Of a stretch of DNA of 64,000 nucleotides, positions 17,251 through 28,300 are shown one piece after another. Made by a program: the position numbers and the translations under genes. Each line of letters begins with the position of its first letter. The first letter of the stretch is position 1. Source of the DNA: Flavobacteriaceae bacterium (GTDB lineage Bacteria; Bacteroidota; Bacteroidia; Flavobacteriales; Flavobacteriaceae); assembly GCA_013373105.1 (NCBI GenBank), contig JABXIJ010000017.1, forward strand, positions 1 through 64,000, read 5' to 3'. The notes under the pieces are model-generated. The model was not told where the DNA came from. It did not search any database and was given only the letters and a program-made list of their open reading frames with translations.

Positions 17251-18798
17251 ATGGCAAAACAAGAAGATCAGTTTAAAAAGGTTTTATCTCACGCAAAAGA
17301 GTATGGTTATGTATTTCAATCATCTGAAATATATGATGGCTTAAGTGCTGTGTATGATTATGCTCAAAATGGAGTTGAGCTTAAGAAAAATATTAGAGAT
17401 TATTGGTGGAAAGCAATGGTGCAAATGCATGAAAATATTGTAGGAATTGATGCTGCAATTTTAATGCATCCTACTACTTGGAAAGCATCTGGTCATGTAG
17501 ATGCATTTAATGACCCATTAATAGACAATAAAGACTCTAAAAAAAGATATAGGGCTGATGTTTTAATTGAAGATTATTGTGCTAAAATTGAAGCAAAAAT
17601 TGACAAAGAAGTAACTAAAGCTGAAAAACGTTTTGGAGAATCTTTTGATAAACAACAGTTTTTAGCAACAAATGGTAGAGTGTTAGGATATCAAGAAAAG
17701 ATTAATAGCATTTTATCTAGAATGGCTAAATCTTTAGAAAATGAAGATTTAGCAGATGTTAAAGCATTAATTGAAGAATTGGGTATTGCAGATCCATTAA
17801 CTGGTTCTAAAAATTGGACAGAAGTCAAACAGTTTAATTTAATGTTTGGTACTCAAATTGGTGCTTCAGCTGAAAATTCTACACAAGTATATTTAAGACC
17901 TGAAACTGCTCAAGGTATTTTTGTAAACTTTTTAAATGTTCAAAAAACAGGGCGTATGAAAATTCCATTTGGAATCGCTCAAACTGGTAAGGCATTTAGA
18001 AATGAAATTGTAGCAAGACAATTTATTTTTAGAATGCGTGAGTTTGAACAAATGGAAATGCAGTTTTTTGTAAAACCAGGAACTCAAAAAGAATGGTATG
18101 AAAAGTGGAAAGAAACTCGTTTACAATGGCATTTGAGTTTAGGTTTAGGAAAAGAAAATTATCGTTTTCACGATCATGAAAAGTTAGCTCATTATGCAGA
18201 TGCAGCAGCAGATATTGAGTTTCAATTTCCCTTTGGGTTTAAAGAGTTAGAAGGTATACATTCTAGAACTGACTTTGATCTTAAAGCTCATGAAGAATAT
18301 TCAGGAAAAAAATTACAATACTTTGATCCTGAAGAAAATAAAAGTTATGTGCCTTATGTAGTAGAAACTTCTATTGGGTTAGATAGAATGTTTTTAGCTG
18401 TATTTTCTAATGCTTTACAAGATGAAGAATTAGAGAATGGAACTACAAGAACAGTTTTAAAGTTACCAGCAGTTTTAGCACCATACAAAGCAGCAGTTTT
18501 ACCATTAGTTAAAAAAGATGGTTTACCAGAAATTGCGCGAAAAATTGTAGATGATTTAAAATGGGACTTTAATGTTTTTTATGATGAAAAGGATGCTGTT
18601 GGTAAACGTTACAGAAGACAAGATGCAGCAGGTACACCATTTTGTATAACAGTTGATCATGATACATTAGAAGACAATTCTGTTACAATAAGACATAGAG
18701 ATTCTATGGATCAAAAACGTGTAAAAATAGATGAATTAAGTACCATAATTAAAAAGGAAGTTGATGTAAAAAATTGGCTACAAAAAATGGAAGCTTAG
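17251..18798 (+). CDS. glyS: Glycine--tRNA ligase (alpha2, class II)
   Basis: Charges tRNA-Gly with glycine. A 515-residue dimeric-type enzyme. Family features: GYVFQSSEIYDGLSAVYDYA near residue 19, WKASGHVDAF near residue 80, YLRPETAQGIF near residue 210 (motif 2 region), FRMREFEQMEMQFF near residue 256, and SIGLDRMFLAVF near residue 373 (motif 3). The C-terminal anticodon-binding domain follows from about residue 405. It has its own promoter and terminator, so it is monocistronic. Confidence 0.97.
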   Translation: MAKQEDQFKKVLSHAKEYGYVFQSSEIYDGLSAVYDYAQNGVELKKNIRDYWWKAMVQMHENIVGIDAAILMHPTTWKASGHVDAFNDPLIDNKDSKKRYRADVLIEDYCAKIEAKIDKEVTKAEKRFGESFDKQQFLATNGRVLGYQEKINSILSRMAKSLENEDLADVKALIEELGIADPLTGSKNWTEVKQFNLMFGTQIGASAENSTQVYLRPETAQGIFVNFLNVQKTGRMKIPFGIAQTGKAFRNEIVARQFIFRMREFEQMEMQFFVKPGTQKEWYEKWKETRLQWHLSLGLGKENYRFHDHEKLAHYADAAADIEFQFPFGFKELEGIHSRTDFDLKAHEEYSGKKLQYFDPEENKSYVPYVVETSIGLDRMFLAVFSNALQDEELENGTTRTVLKLPAVLAPYKAAVLPLVKKDGLPEIARKIVDDLKWDFNVFYDEKDAVGKRYRRQDAAGTPFCITVDHDTLEDNSVTIRHRDSMDQKRVKIDELSTIIKKEVDVKNWLQKMEA

Positions 18799-18813
18799 TA
18801 TATTTCATAAACT

Positions 18814-18850
18814 AAAAAAGCCTGTAAAATTTAATTTTACAGGCTTTTTT
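18814..18850 (+). terminator. Terminator between glyS and OM protein gene
   Basis: AAAAAAGCCTGTAAAA pairs perfectly with TTTTACAGGCTTTTTT around a 5-base loop. It probably also serves the convergent gene at 18864-19361. Confidence 0.9.
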
Positions 18851-18863
18851 TATGAGTTTAAGT

Positions 18864-19361
18864 TTATAATCTCCAACCAACATTTACACCTAGTCTTGGC
18901 ACTAAAACAGGAGAATCTGATCCAAATAAATTTCTACCAATTCCTGCATGAACATCAATAACTAAGCCACTTGTTGAAACATATTTTAATCCAACAGCTA
19001 ATCCTAAAGCACCATCTGTATATTTTACATCGTAATTTCCTGAACCATTAACAGATTCTTCTTTTCCAGAATTTATGCCTAGAAATCCTTCTCCAAAAAA
19101 GTTCCAATGAGCTTCTGTGGTAAAATAATGACGATAAAAAGGAGTAATCATCAAATTTTCATTGTACCTAAAGCTAACATCTTGTTTGGCTAAATTAAAA
19201 AGTGCAGATACACCAAATGATGAATTATCTGAAGTGTATTTCTCGTAAGAAACCTCTAAACTTCTTATTACTAAGGCATCTGCTACATCTAATTTTATTT
19301 CATTTTGAGAAAAGCTAAAACTAGTTATAAATAAAGTAAAAACTATGATAAATTTTTTCAT
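18864..19361 (-). CDS. Small outer-membrane beta-barrel protein
   Basis: A 165-residue protein with a signal peptide (cleavage near SFSFSQ-N). It has alternating hydrophobic strands (LGLAVGLKYVS, GLVIDVHAGIGRNLF) and ends in LGVNVGWRL, with a bulky C-terminal residue as expected of an outer-membrane barrel. Eight strands would fit its size. No enzymatic motif. Its role is unknown. Confidence 0.75.
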   Translation of the reverse strand: MKKFIIVFTLFITSFSFSQNEIKLDVADALVIRSLEVSYEKYTSDNSSFGVSALFNLAKQDVSFRYNENLMITPFYRHYFTTEAHWNFFGEGFLGINSGKEESVNGSGNYDVKYTDGALGLAVGLKYVSTSGLVIDVHAGIGRNLFGSDSPVLVPRLGVNVGWRL

Positions 19362-19436
19362 TGCTTTGTTTTTAAGCTAAATATTATATTGAATACAAAC
19401 ATACAAAAACTATAATCGAATTTAATTTTTTTAAAG

Positions 19437-20543
19437 TTACAACATATAATTACCTGCAATTAAAATATTTTTTGCTTCAATATCCTTAATGCCTAATACT
19501 TCAGAAAATTCATCATCTTTTAAACCTAGTTTAATAGGTAGTTTTTTAAAAATATAATTGTCTTTGTTTTTCTCTTTTAATACTAAAATATAAGTTGAAT
19601 CATTTTCTTTGTAAATTGATGAGTTAGGTAAGCTTAGAGATGTTTTAGAATCTACAATAATTTCAGCTTCTATAAACATACCTGCAATAAACTTTAACCC
19701 TTCCTCTTCTATATGCGCATGTACTTTAACAGTTCTATTGTTTTTAATTGTATTACCAACTACAGTTATTTTGGCTTTAAAAGTTTTATTCGAAGATTCA
19801 GGAACTTTAAACAGAATTTGCTGCCCTTTTTTAACATCCATAACATCTTTTTCGAACACTTTTAGTTCTATGTGTATATGATCTGTATTAATAATCTCTA
19901 TCATTTTAGTGGCACTTGTAACATAACTACCTTTGGTAATGTTAATCTCTGAAATATAACCACTTATTGTTGCTTGTATTGGTATAAATGAAGCTATTTT
20001 ACCACTTTTTAAATTAGCTATATTTATGTTTAAGAGCTTTAATTTTTCTGTTAATCCATTTACATTAATTAATGTTGATTTATAATCATTCTCAACTTTT
20101 AAGTAGTTTTTTTTAGAAATTAAATTATCTTGAAATAGTTGTTTTTTTCTATTAAAATCTTTTTCTAAAAACGATAGTTTTGCAGATTTTTCTAAAAATT
20201 CTTCTTGTAAACTTATATATTCTGGACTACTTAAATTTACTAAAATATCTCCTTTTTTAACATAATCACCAACTAAAACAGCTACATTATTTACATAACC
20301 ATTTTTATAAGAACTAATATTTGCTACATTATTTGGTGGAACTTCTATTAAACCATTTGTGGTAATAGTTTTTAAAAAATTATGTGAAACAACTTTACCA
20401 AGTTTCATGTTTTCATTTATAAATTGTTGATTTGAAATACTTAGTTCATTTCCACTTAATTCATTTTCAATTTTTATTTCTTCCTTCTTATTTGTACAAG
20501 AAGCGGTAATTAAAAGAAATAGTATTATAATTTTATATTTCAT
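19437..20543 (-). CDS. RND efflux periplasmic adaptor lipoprotein (CzcB/CusB-like)
   Basis: A 368-residue membrane-fusion protein. Lipobox ending TASC at Cys16. It has the usual split lipoyl and hairpin layout: KNGYVNNVAVLVGDYVKKGDILVNLSSPEY near residue 85, a coiled-coil hairpin at about 108-175, then ISGYISEINITKGSYV near 190 closing the lipoyl half and a beta-barrel domain after it. It starts 3 bases after the pump gene stop, so they form one operon. It links the inner-membrane pump to the channel. Confidence 0.9.
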   Translation of the reverse strand: MKYKIIILFLLITASCTNKKEEIKIENELSGNELSISNQQFINENMKLGKVVSHNFLKTITTNGLIEVPPNNVANISSYKNGYVNNVAVLVGDYVKKGDILVNLSSPEYISLQEEFLEKSAKLSFLEKDFNRKKQLFQDNLISKKNYLKVENDYKSTLINVNGLTEKLKLLNINIANLKSGKIASFIPIQATISGYISEINITKGSYVTSATKMIEIINTDHIHIELKVFEKDVMDVKKGQQILFKVPESSNKTFKAKITVVGNTIKNNRTVKVHAHIEEEGLKFIAGMFIEAEIIVDSKTSLSLPNSSIYKENDSTYILVLKEKNKDNYIFKKLPIKLGLKDDEFSEVLGIKDIEAKNILIAGNYML

Positions 20544-20546
20544 GAT

Positions 20547-23500
20547 TTAATTAAGATTAAATGTTTGATAGTTGATTTGAATTACAATTTGGTTATACTG
20601 ATTTAAGTTTCTTAAATACTCCAAATCTATTTGCATTGCAGTTTCTATATTTTTTGCATAATCTAAAAAGTCTATCTCTCCAATATTTAAATTCTTTTTT
20701 GCTGTTTTTAAAATTTCATTTTTTAAAATTCTTCCCTCAGTTTCATAATAATCAATAGCTTCTTTATGTTTTTCTAAATTAGATAGTAATTCCTTTTCCT
20801 TGTTTTTTAGAACATAGTTGTAATTAATACGCTCATAATCTATAGACATTATAGCTAATTTTCTAGCTTTTATTTTTGTTGTGTTTTTTGATATAAACAA
20901 AGGAATTTTTAATCCTATTTGATAACCTCTTAACGATCTATTCAATTGAGAATTTGTTCCTTGAAAATATTCGAGATTAATATCTGGTAAGTAGTTTTGC
21001 CTGTCTAAGTTATATAAGTTTTCTTCTAGATTTTTTACATTATCTAGTAGTTTAACACCCAAGTGTTTTTCTAAACCATTCTTTTCTAATATCAATTTTT
21101 CTAGAGGTTCATCTATGGTTTTTAAATTCTCAACTTGCACTAAACTTTTTAATTTTTGTCTAGCAATTTTTACATCTTCATTAGACTGTTTGTATAATAG
21201 TGAAAAATACCTGTATTTAGATTTTGCAGTTAGCCAATCTAAGTAACTTATCTCTCCAATTTTATATTTTTTTTCTGCATTAGTTGCATATTGTAAAAAA
21301 ATACTGTCTAGATATTTGTACAATGTATTTTCATTTTTTTTAAATGATAACTCATAATACTTAGCGCTTACAGCTTCTTTTAGCTTTTGAAGATTAATAT
21401 AATAGTTGGTTTTTTCAATGTTAAATTCGGCTTGTTTAACTTTTTTATTTGCAGAATAAAAAGTGGGAAATTTAAAATCTTGAGAAATACCAAAAACTCT
21501 AATGGGTAAATTATTTATTGCTAAATTATTCTCATCAAAACTGTAATAAATATTAGTTTTTTCTAGACTAAAAGCATTATTTATGAGTTCTTCTTTCTCA
21601 TCAACTTTAAGTTTAGATGCTTTTATTTTTGCATTATTTTTTTCTGCTAATGCTAATGTTTCATTATAATTTAGTTTTGTTTGAGCGTTAATTTGTGTTG
21701 CTAATAAAATGAAAAGTAAAGTTTTAGCACCTTTTAAACTTCTTTTATTAGCTTTTCTTTTAACTAACCAATGGTATAAAATTGGTAAAACATAAAGAGT
21801 TAGAATTGTAGAAGAAATTAATCCACCTATAACAACAGTTGCAAGTGGTCTTTGTACTTCTGCTCCTGCACTTGTAGATATAGCCATTGGTAAAAATCCA
21901 AATGCAGCAGCTAGAGCAGTTAACAAAACAGGTCTTAATCTTTCTGATGTTCCTTCAATAATTATTGTTTTAAAGTCATTGGTGTTTTTTTGCATAATGT
22001 CTTTATAATGTTCTATTAAGACAATACCATTTAATACAGCTATTCCAAAAAGTGCTATAAATCCTATTCCTGCAGAAATACTAAAAGGTAAATCTCTAAA
22101 CCATAATAAAAGAATACCACCAACTGTAGCAAGAGGTATTGCAGAGTAAACTAATAATGCTTCTTTTACAGAATTAAATGCAAAATATAATAGTAAAAAT
22201 ATGAGTGCTAAAGCAATTGGAACTGCAACATATAATCTTTCTTTAGCATTTTGTAAGTTTTCAAATTGGCCACTGTATGTTATTGAATAACCTGTTGGTA
22301 ATTTAATTGAATTATTAATTTTTGATTGTACTTCGTTTACAACAGATTGTAAATCTTTATTTCTAACATTTATACCAACAACAGCTCTTCTCTTGGTATT
22401 ATCTCTAGATATTTTAGCAGGACCTTGTGTGTAAGATATTTTAGCAACTTCATGTAGTGGTATTTTGTATCCAAAAGGGGTATCTATTAATAAATTGCTT
22501 AAATCTTGTATAGAGTTCCTTTTATCTTTTTGATAACGTAAAACTAAATTAAACCTTTTTTCTCCTTCATAGACATCACCAACTACAGCTCCAGAAAATC
22601 CCATAGTAATAATTTTGTTGATATCAGAAATGTTTAATCCATATCGTGCAATTTTACTTCTATTAAAAGATACATTCATTTGAGGTAAACCTTCAATTTT
22701 TTCTACAATAATATCTGCAGCGCCTTCAGTATCTGATATTTCATTTTTTATGTTTTCAGCAATTTTAGCGAGCATATTTAAATCTTCTCCAAATACTTTA
22801 ATAGCTACATCTGCTCTTACACCAGTTATTAGTTCATTAAAGCGCATTTCAATAGGCTGAGTGAACTCAATTTCCATATTTGGTATAACACTTAGAGCTT
22901 GTTTAATTTTATCTGCAAGTTCATCTTTAGATTTTGCATTTACCCAAGTGTTTTTAGGTTTAAGTTTTATTATTACATCACTTTCTTCCATAGACATAGG
23001 ATCTGTTGGTACTTCAGCAGCACCAATTCTACTTACCACTTGCTCTACTTCTTCTAAAGTATTCAATAAGATTTCTTCAATTTTAGTAGTAATTTCTATG
23101 GTTTTCTCTAATGATGTGCCAGTTTTTAAAACTGGTTGAATTACAAAGTCTCCCTCATCAAGTGTTGGAACAAATTCACCTCCCATTTTATTAAAAATAA
23201 AAAATGATAAAAACAAAAGAACACTAGCTGCACTAAGCACAATATTTTTATTGTTTAATGCTAATTCTAGTGATGGTTTATAAATCCTTTTTAAACCTGT
23301 TATAAGCTTTGTTGAGACTTTTAAAGAATTACTTTTCTTTGAATTTAAGAATAAAGATGAGACTACAGGAACATATGTTAAACATAATAGCATAGCACCA
23401 ATTAATGCAAAACTAAAGGCAATTGCCATAGGTGTAAACATTTTACCTTCTATACCTTTTAAAGATAAAATTGGTATAAATACAATAATGATGATTAACT

Positions 23501-24854
23501 GGCCGAAAATGGCAGAATTCATCATTTTTGAAGCACTTTTTAAAGTAATATTATCTATTTGCTTTTGTTCTAAGTTGCTTGCTTTAGTAACATTAGACAT
23601 TAATTTAAAGGAGATAAATTCTACAATAATTACTGCGCCATCTATAATAATTCCAAAATCTATAGCACCTAAACTCATCAAGTTTGCATCTATTTTAAAA
23701 ATAGACATTAATGAAATTGCGAATAATAAACTTAATGGAATTACTGATGCTATAACTAAACCAGACCTAATATTGCCAAGTAAAAGAACTACAATAAAAA
23801 TTACAATTAATGAACCTAAAAGTAGATTTTCTGTTATGGTATAAGTTGTTTTGTTTATGAGCTCTGTTCTGTCTAAAAATCCATTTATATAAACTCCTTC
23901 TGGTAAAGTCTTTTGAATTTCGGAAACTCTTTCTTTTACAGAATTAATTACTTTTAACGAGTTTTGGTCTTTTAACATCATTACTTGACCTAAAACTTTT
24001 TCTCCTTCTGAATTTCCAGTAATAGCGCCAAACCTAACTGCGCTTCCAAAATCAACTTTTGCAATATCTCTTATGTAAATTGTTGTTTCATTGGTTTTTA
24101 CAACAATATTATTGATGTCTTCTAAAGACTTTATTAATCCTTCTCCTCTTATAAAATAAGAAGTATTATTTTTTTCAATATAACTTCCTCCAGCTATACT
24201 ATTATTTTTTTCTAACGCACTAAAAACATCAGAAATTTTAATATTCATTGCTTTTAATTTGTTAGAATTAATTGCAACTTCATATTGCTTTAAATAACCT
24301 CCCCAAGTATTTATTTCTACTACACCAGGAATTCCAGATAATTGGCGTTTTACAATCCAATCTTGAATTGTTCTTAAGTCTGTTGTAGAATATTTATGTT
24401 TATGTTCTGGTTTAACATCTAATATATATTGATATATTTCTCCTAAACCTGTAGTGATTGGCCCCATTTCTGGCGTGCCAAATTCTTTTGGGATTTTTTC
24501 TGAAGCTATTTTGATTTTCTCAGCTATTAATTGCCTTGGCAAATAAGTACCTAAATCATCTTCAAATACAATTGTAACTACAGATAAGCCAAATTTAGAA
24601 ATAGAACGTATTTCTTTTACACCTGGTAAATTTGCCATTTCAAGCTCAACAGGATAAGTGATAAATTGCTCTATATCTTCTGTAGAAAGGTTTCTAGAAG
24701 TTGTAATAACTTGAACCTGATTATTTGTAATATCTGGAACTGCACCAATTCGAATTTTAAATATTGAATAAACGCCAAAAGCTACAGTAAAGCCAACAAG
24801 CAATAAAATTATTAGCTTATTGTTTAAACTAAATTTGATTATTTTTTCTAACAT
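20547..24854 (-). CDS. Heavy-metal RND pump fused to a TolC-like channel
   Basis: A 1435-residue fusion. Residues 1 to about 1030 are a full HME-type RND pump; the TM4 signature is DFG at 399-401 and DGA at 405-407 followed by VEF, which fits the CzcA-like divalent-cation (Zn/Co/Cd) class better than the Cu/Ag class. After a basic linker (RKANKRSLKGAK) comes a hydrophobic signal-peptide-like segment ending INAQ near residue 1057. Residues 1058-1435 are an outer-membrane efflux protein with two OEP-like coiled-coil repeats (NYNETLALAEKNNAKI ...). No stop or frameshift separates the parts. The pump is normally a separate protein from the channel. Confidence 0.92.
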   Translation of the reverse strand: MLEKIIKFSLNNKLIILLLVGFTVAFGVYSIFKIRIGAVPDITNNQVQVITTSRNLSTEDIEQFITYPVELEMANLPGVKEIRSISKFGLSVVTIVFEDDLGTYLPRQLIAEKIKIASEKIPKEFGTPEMGPITTGLGEIYQYILDVKPEHKHKYSTTDLRTIQDWIVKRQLSGIPGVVEINTWGGYLKQYEVAINSNKLKAMNIKISDVFSALEKNNSIAGGSYIEKNNTSYFIRGEGLIKSLEDINNIVVKTNETTIYIRDIAKVDFGSAVRFGAITGNSEGEKVLGQVMMLKDQNSLKVINSVKERVSEIQKTLPEGVYINGFLDRTELINKTTYTITENLLLGSLIVIFIVVLLLGNIRSGLVIASVIPLSLLFAISLMSIFKIDANLMSLGAIDFGIIIDGAVIIVEFISFKLMSNVTKASNLEQKQIDNITLKSASKMMNSAIFGQLIIIIVFIPILSLKGIEGKMFTPMAIAFSFALIGAMLLCLTYVPVVSSLFLNSKKSNSLKVSTKLITGLKRIYKPSLELALNNKNIVLSAASVLLFLSFFIFNKMGGEFVPTLDEGDFVIQPVLKTGTSLEKTIEITTKIEEILLNTLEEVEQVVSRIGAAEVPTDPMSMEESDVIIKLKPKNTWVNAKSKDELADKIKQALSVIPNMEIEFTQPIEMRFNELITGVRADVAIKVFGEDLNMLAKIAENIKNEISDTEGAADIIVEKIEGLPQMNVSFNRSKIARYGLNISDINKIITMGFSGAVVGDVYEGEKRFNLVLRYQKDKRNSIQDLSNLLIDTPFGYKIPLHEVAKISYTQGPAKISRDNTKRRAVVGINVRNKDLQSVVNEVQSKINNSIKLPTGYSITYSGQFENLQNAKERLYVAVPIALALIFLLLYFAFNSVKEALLVYSAIPLATVGGILLLWFRDLPFSISAGIGFIALFGIAVLNGIVLIEHYKDIMQKNTNDFKTIIIEGTSERLRPVLLTALAAAFGFLPMAISTSAGAEVQRPLATVVIGGLISSTILTLYVLPILYHWLVKRKANKRSLKGAKTLLFILLATQINAQTKLNYNETLALAEKNNAKIKASKLKVDEKEELINNAFSLEKTNIYYSFDENNLAINNLPIRVFGISQDFKFPTFYSANKKVKQAEFNIEKTNYYINLQKLKEAVSAKYYELSFKKNENTLYKYLDSIFLQYATNAEKKYKIGEISYLDWLTAKSKYRYFSLLYKQSNEDVKIARQKLKSLVQVENLKTIDEPLEKLILEKNGLEKHLGVKLLDNVKNLEENLYNLDRQNYLPDINLEYFQGTNSQLNRSLRGYQIGLKIPLFISKNTTKIKARKLAIMSIDYERINYNYVLKNKEKELLSNLEKHKEAIDYYETEGRILKNEILKTAKKNLNIGEIDFLDYAKNIETAMQIDLEYLRNLNQYNQIVIQINYQTFNLN

Positions 24855-24900
24855 AATTCATAAAAAATATTATTAAAGTTTTAAAACTTACTTAATAGTT

Positions 24901-25293
24901 TTATGAATATTTTGGAGGCTGAAAAATAGATTTTTTTACAGTATCTGAGTAAGGTTCTTTGTAGTAAAAGTTAGATTTTTCTTTAGTGCTCTTTAAAGGT
25001 TTTGTTGTAGTATCTATATCTATACAAAGATTTATAACTACTTGAGTTAAATTGGTAAAGTTCAATTCATTTTTAAATGGTAAATTTTTATGTTCTTCAT
25101 GTTTTTCATAGTTAGTGTTTTCACTATCTGCATAATGCTCTATAAAAAACTCTAAAAAACTATCACCATATTTTTCTTGATGAAATTTAGCATGAGTCAA
25201 GAAAACCTCAATATTTTTAAAATCAGTTATTTTGAAATTAATACTTTGAAGTAATACTAGCTGAGATAATAATATGGCAATCAACCTAATCAT
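24901..25293 (-). CDS. Small His-containing exported protein, first gene of efflux operon
   Basis: A 130-residue protein with a hydrophobic N-terminus (LIAILLSQLVLLQS) that is a signal peptide or anchor. Several His residues are clustered (HAKFHQEKYG near residue 34, FIEHYADSEN near 50, KHEEHK near 65), which would suit metal binding. It lies 46 bases upstream of the pump gene on the same strand, so it is likely its operon leader. I recall such small proteins before these pumps in Flavobacteriia, but know no proven role. Confidence 0.65.
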   Translation of the reverse strand: MIRLIAILLSQLVLLQSINFKITDFKNIEVFLTHAKFHQEKYGDSFLEFFIEHYADSENTNYEKHEEHKNLPFKNELNFTNLTQVVINLCIDIDTTTKPLKSTKEKSNFYYKEPYSDTVKKSIFQPPKYS

Positions 25294-25326
25294 TATTATA
25301 AAAGTATGAATTTTTTTGATAAATAA

Positions 25327-28300
25327 TTAGAAATTAGCACGTAATTGAATGCTTCCTGTATGAATTGCTGTAGAGTTTTCACTTTTTCTTCCCAAATAAC
25401 TCAAATTTAAATTTAAGAAAGAATTTAGTTTTTGACTAAAAATTACATTCCAAGTAAAGTTATCTCCAGCTTGTAAACCTTCTAACATTTGGTAGGCAAC
25501 TGGTGAGTTTGCAGATCCAACAAAATCATTAATAAAGTAATTAAAATTTGCTGAAATTTGATTTTGTTTTTTACTTATATAAAAATATTCAACACCGAAT
25601 TTTTGTTGGTTTAATTGCTCAAAATTTTGAATCTTATTCTCTTTTTCTTTGTAATGGTAGAATACAGAAAAACGATTATCTGAATTATATAAAAACGTTA
25701 CTTTAGGTTGTATTTCAAAGGCATTAATTTCGAAGTTTCTATCGTTAAAATTTTCTGTAGATAAAGTATTTACAGATATTTTTCCCATAAGATTAACCAA
25801 CCAAAATGTTGCGAATTTATGCGCATAATCTAACTGATGTAAGTTTATTTTATTTTCTTGAGTACCTATAAATAATTGTTGTTTTATTTGAGAGTTTCCA
25901 TAACTGTAAATTACACTATGATTGTTTAAATTTTTGTTGTAATACAAAGAATTTCGAATATTGTAATTTAAACTAATTAGTGAGTTTTCATTAAAATCAA
26001 AAGGATTTAATTGAAAAGTATTTCCTTGTCTTTCTTGTTCGTTCTCTACAGTTAAATAAGTTTGATTGTAAAATTTTGAAATTAATTTTTGTATTCCTTT
26101 TTTATCTGCCCAAACTCTTGGATTTAAAGTTATGGTTTGTTGTATTTTGGCTCTTTGAGTTGCTATAAAACGTAAGTTTGGTTTTGGTAATCTTAAGTAG
26201 TTAGCTTGGTCTTGAAATACAGCAATTTCAAATTCGTTAAAATCTTCAATACCATCATTATTGTAGTCTATCCAAGTATAATATCCCAAACCTTGTTCTA
26301 CTCTAATATATACAAAATCTTGCCTAGCTATATTGCCTGATGAAGTTTCATAAACAGTACCTAAATTTAAAAAATTATTAAAAAACTTCTGATTGTAAAC
26401 TACTCTAGAATTTAGTGTTTTTTCATTGTCTGTAAAGGCGTTTTCAGTAATTCTATAATTAGCAAAAATACTTAAGTTGGTACGTTTGTTTTTAATAAGA
26501 TTACTCTGAACATAAAAGGTGTTTCTATTGTTTATTTCGGTAAAACTGTTAGAGCGAATACTGTCATTAGTTCTAAAATTATAGCCAAATTTTGCATAGA
26601 TTTTAGTGCTATCGCCCACACCTAAAAACATTTCATAATCTTTGTATTTATGACTTGTATTTATAAATTGATTGCTAATTACATTTTTTCTTGAATTGGT
26701 TTCTAAATTAATTTTAGCACCTATCCAAGAATTTTTAAATTGATGATTTACTTTACCAATAGCTCTAAAAAAAGTAGTTATTTCTTCAGGAGAGTTATTG
26801 TCTAATAAACTAATTTTTGTTGAAAAAGTAGTTTTACCTGTTTTAAAGTTAGAAAGTAATTTATGTTTATTTGCTTTAAAACCATTGTCGTAACTCAAGT
26901 TACCATAGTTGTATTTTATAAAATTAGCTGAGTTTTTTTCTAAAGTTAATGCAGATTGAAAGAAGTTTTTTGTGGCATTATTTGTAGTAATATTCCAATC
27001 TCTATTAAACTCTACACCTTCCCAAATTTGCTCAGAATAGAAATTTTTATTTGCATATTCATGGTTAATATTAGTTTGTAATTTCCATTTTTTATCAATT
27101 AATTTTTGTTGCCATTCTACTTTTGCTGCTAGTGCAGCGTTTTGGCTATCATCTATTGAAGAAAACAAGTTTTCATCTCTATTACTAACAGCTACCTCTG
27201 TATTTATAACTGTTTTTTCAGTTGGATTGTAATCAGATTTTACAACAAACATTTGAGATTTTGTTGGCGCAACTAAACGTATTATTGGGCTATATTCGCC
27301 TAAATTAGTACCCACATATTCGTAAATATTTCCAACAGCAGTAACTCTATCTAGAATATAATCTCCTTGATTTACGCCTACATTAGTAAAGCTCACATTA
27401 AACAATTGTTCTTGGGCATTCTCAGAATATTCAAAATACTCAGTTTGATTGTTTGTTACTTTTTTATATAAAATTTTATTTTCACCTAAAGTATCTGGAA
27501 AAGCACTTTCTGCAACCATTTTGCTTAAATCATCACCAGCATTTGCTAAAATTTCTTGTTGATCTGTAGTTAAGCTTTGTTGTATAGGTTGATTTTTAGC
27601 ATCATTTTCTGAATAAAAATATCCAGCAATATTTAATTTTTCACTTGTATATTCTGCTTTTTCATAAGTTATAAAACGAGTATAGTTTCTATCTGCATAT
27701 TGGTATTCTATCCAGATTCGCATATCGTTTGTTATAGGAAAAGTAGTGTTAAAAGTTATTTCCCCTAAATTATAATTTATGGTATAATCTTCGTTTTCTC
27801 CTCGCTTAAGAAGACTGCCATTAACATAAACACGTTCAGCACCTTCAATCATTAAGAATACAGGTTCATTATTAGAGCCAAATACCTTATAAGGTCCTTG
27901 ATTTCCTTCAACTGCAGTAAATCTATACAAAGCAAATTTTCCTCTAACAATAGCACCAGAAGCACCAACTTTAAAATTATCGTTTACTTTAGCTTCAACT
28001 TCTAAACCAGAAACTTGTTTTTCAAAAGGAAAGAAAAAAGTTTCCCTGTTTTTTAATGATAAATCACCAGCTTTTACCCGCCAATTTTTATGCTCAATTT
28101 CAACAAAAATTCTATCAAAATCAGTTAAATTTTGTGATAAGCCATTGTCTTGAATTGGAATATTAGTATCAAAAATATTTGCTCTAAGTATTACGTTTTC
28201 TGATAGCTTACCTGAAATTTCTAGGTCTAAAGATGAATTTGTAACTGCATTCTGATTGGTACCAGATGTTACTCCTCTAGTAATAAATCCTTTTGTTTCT

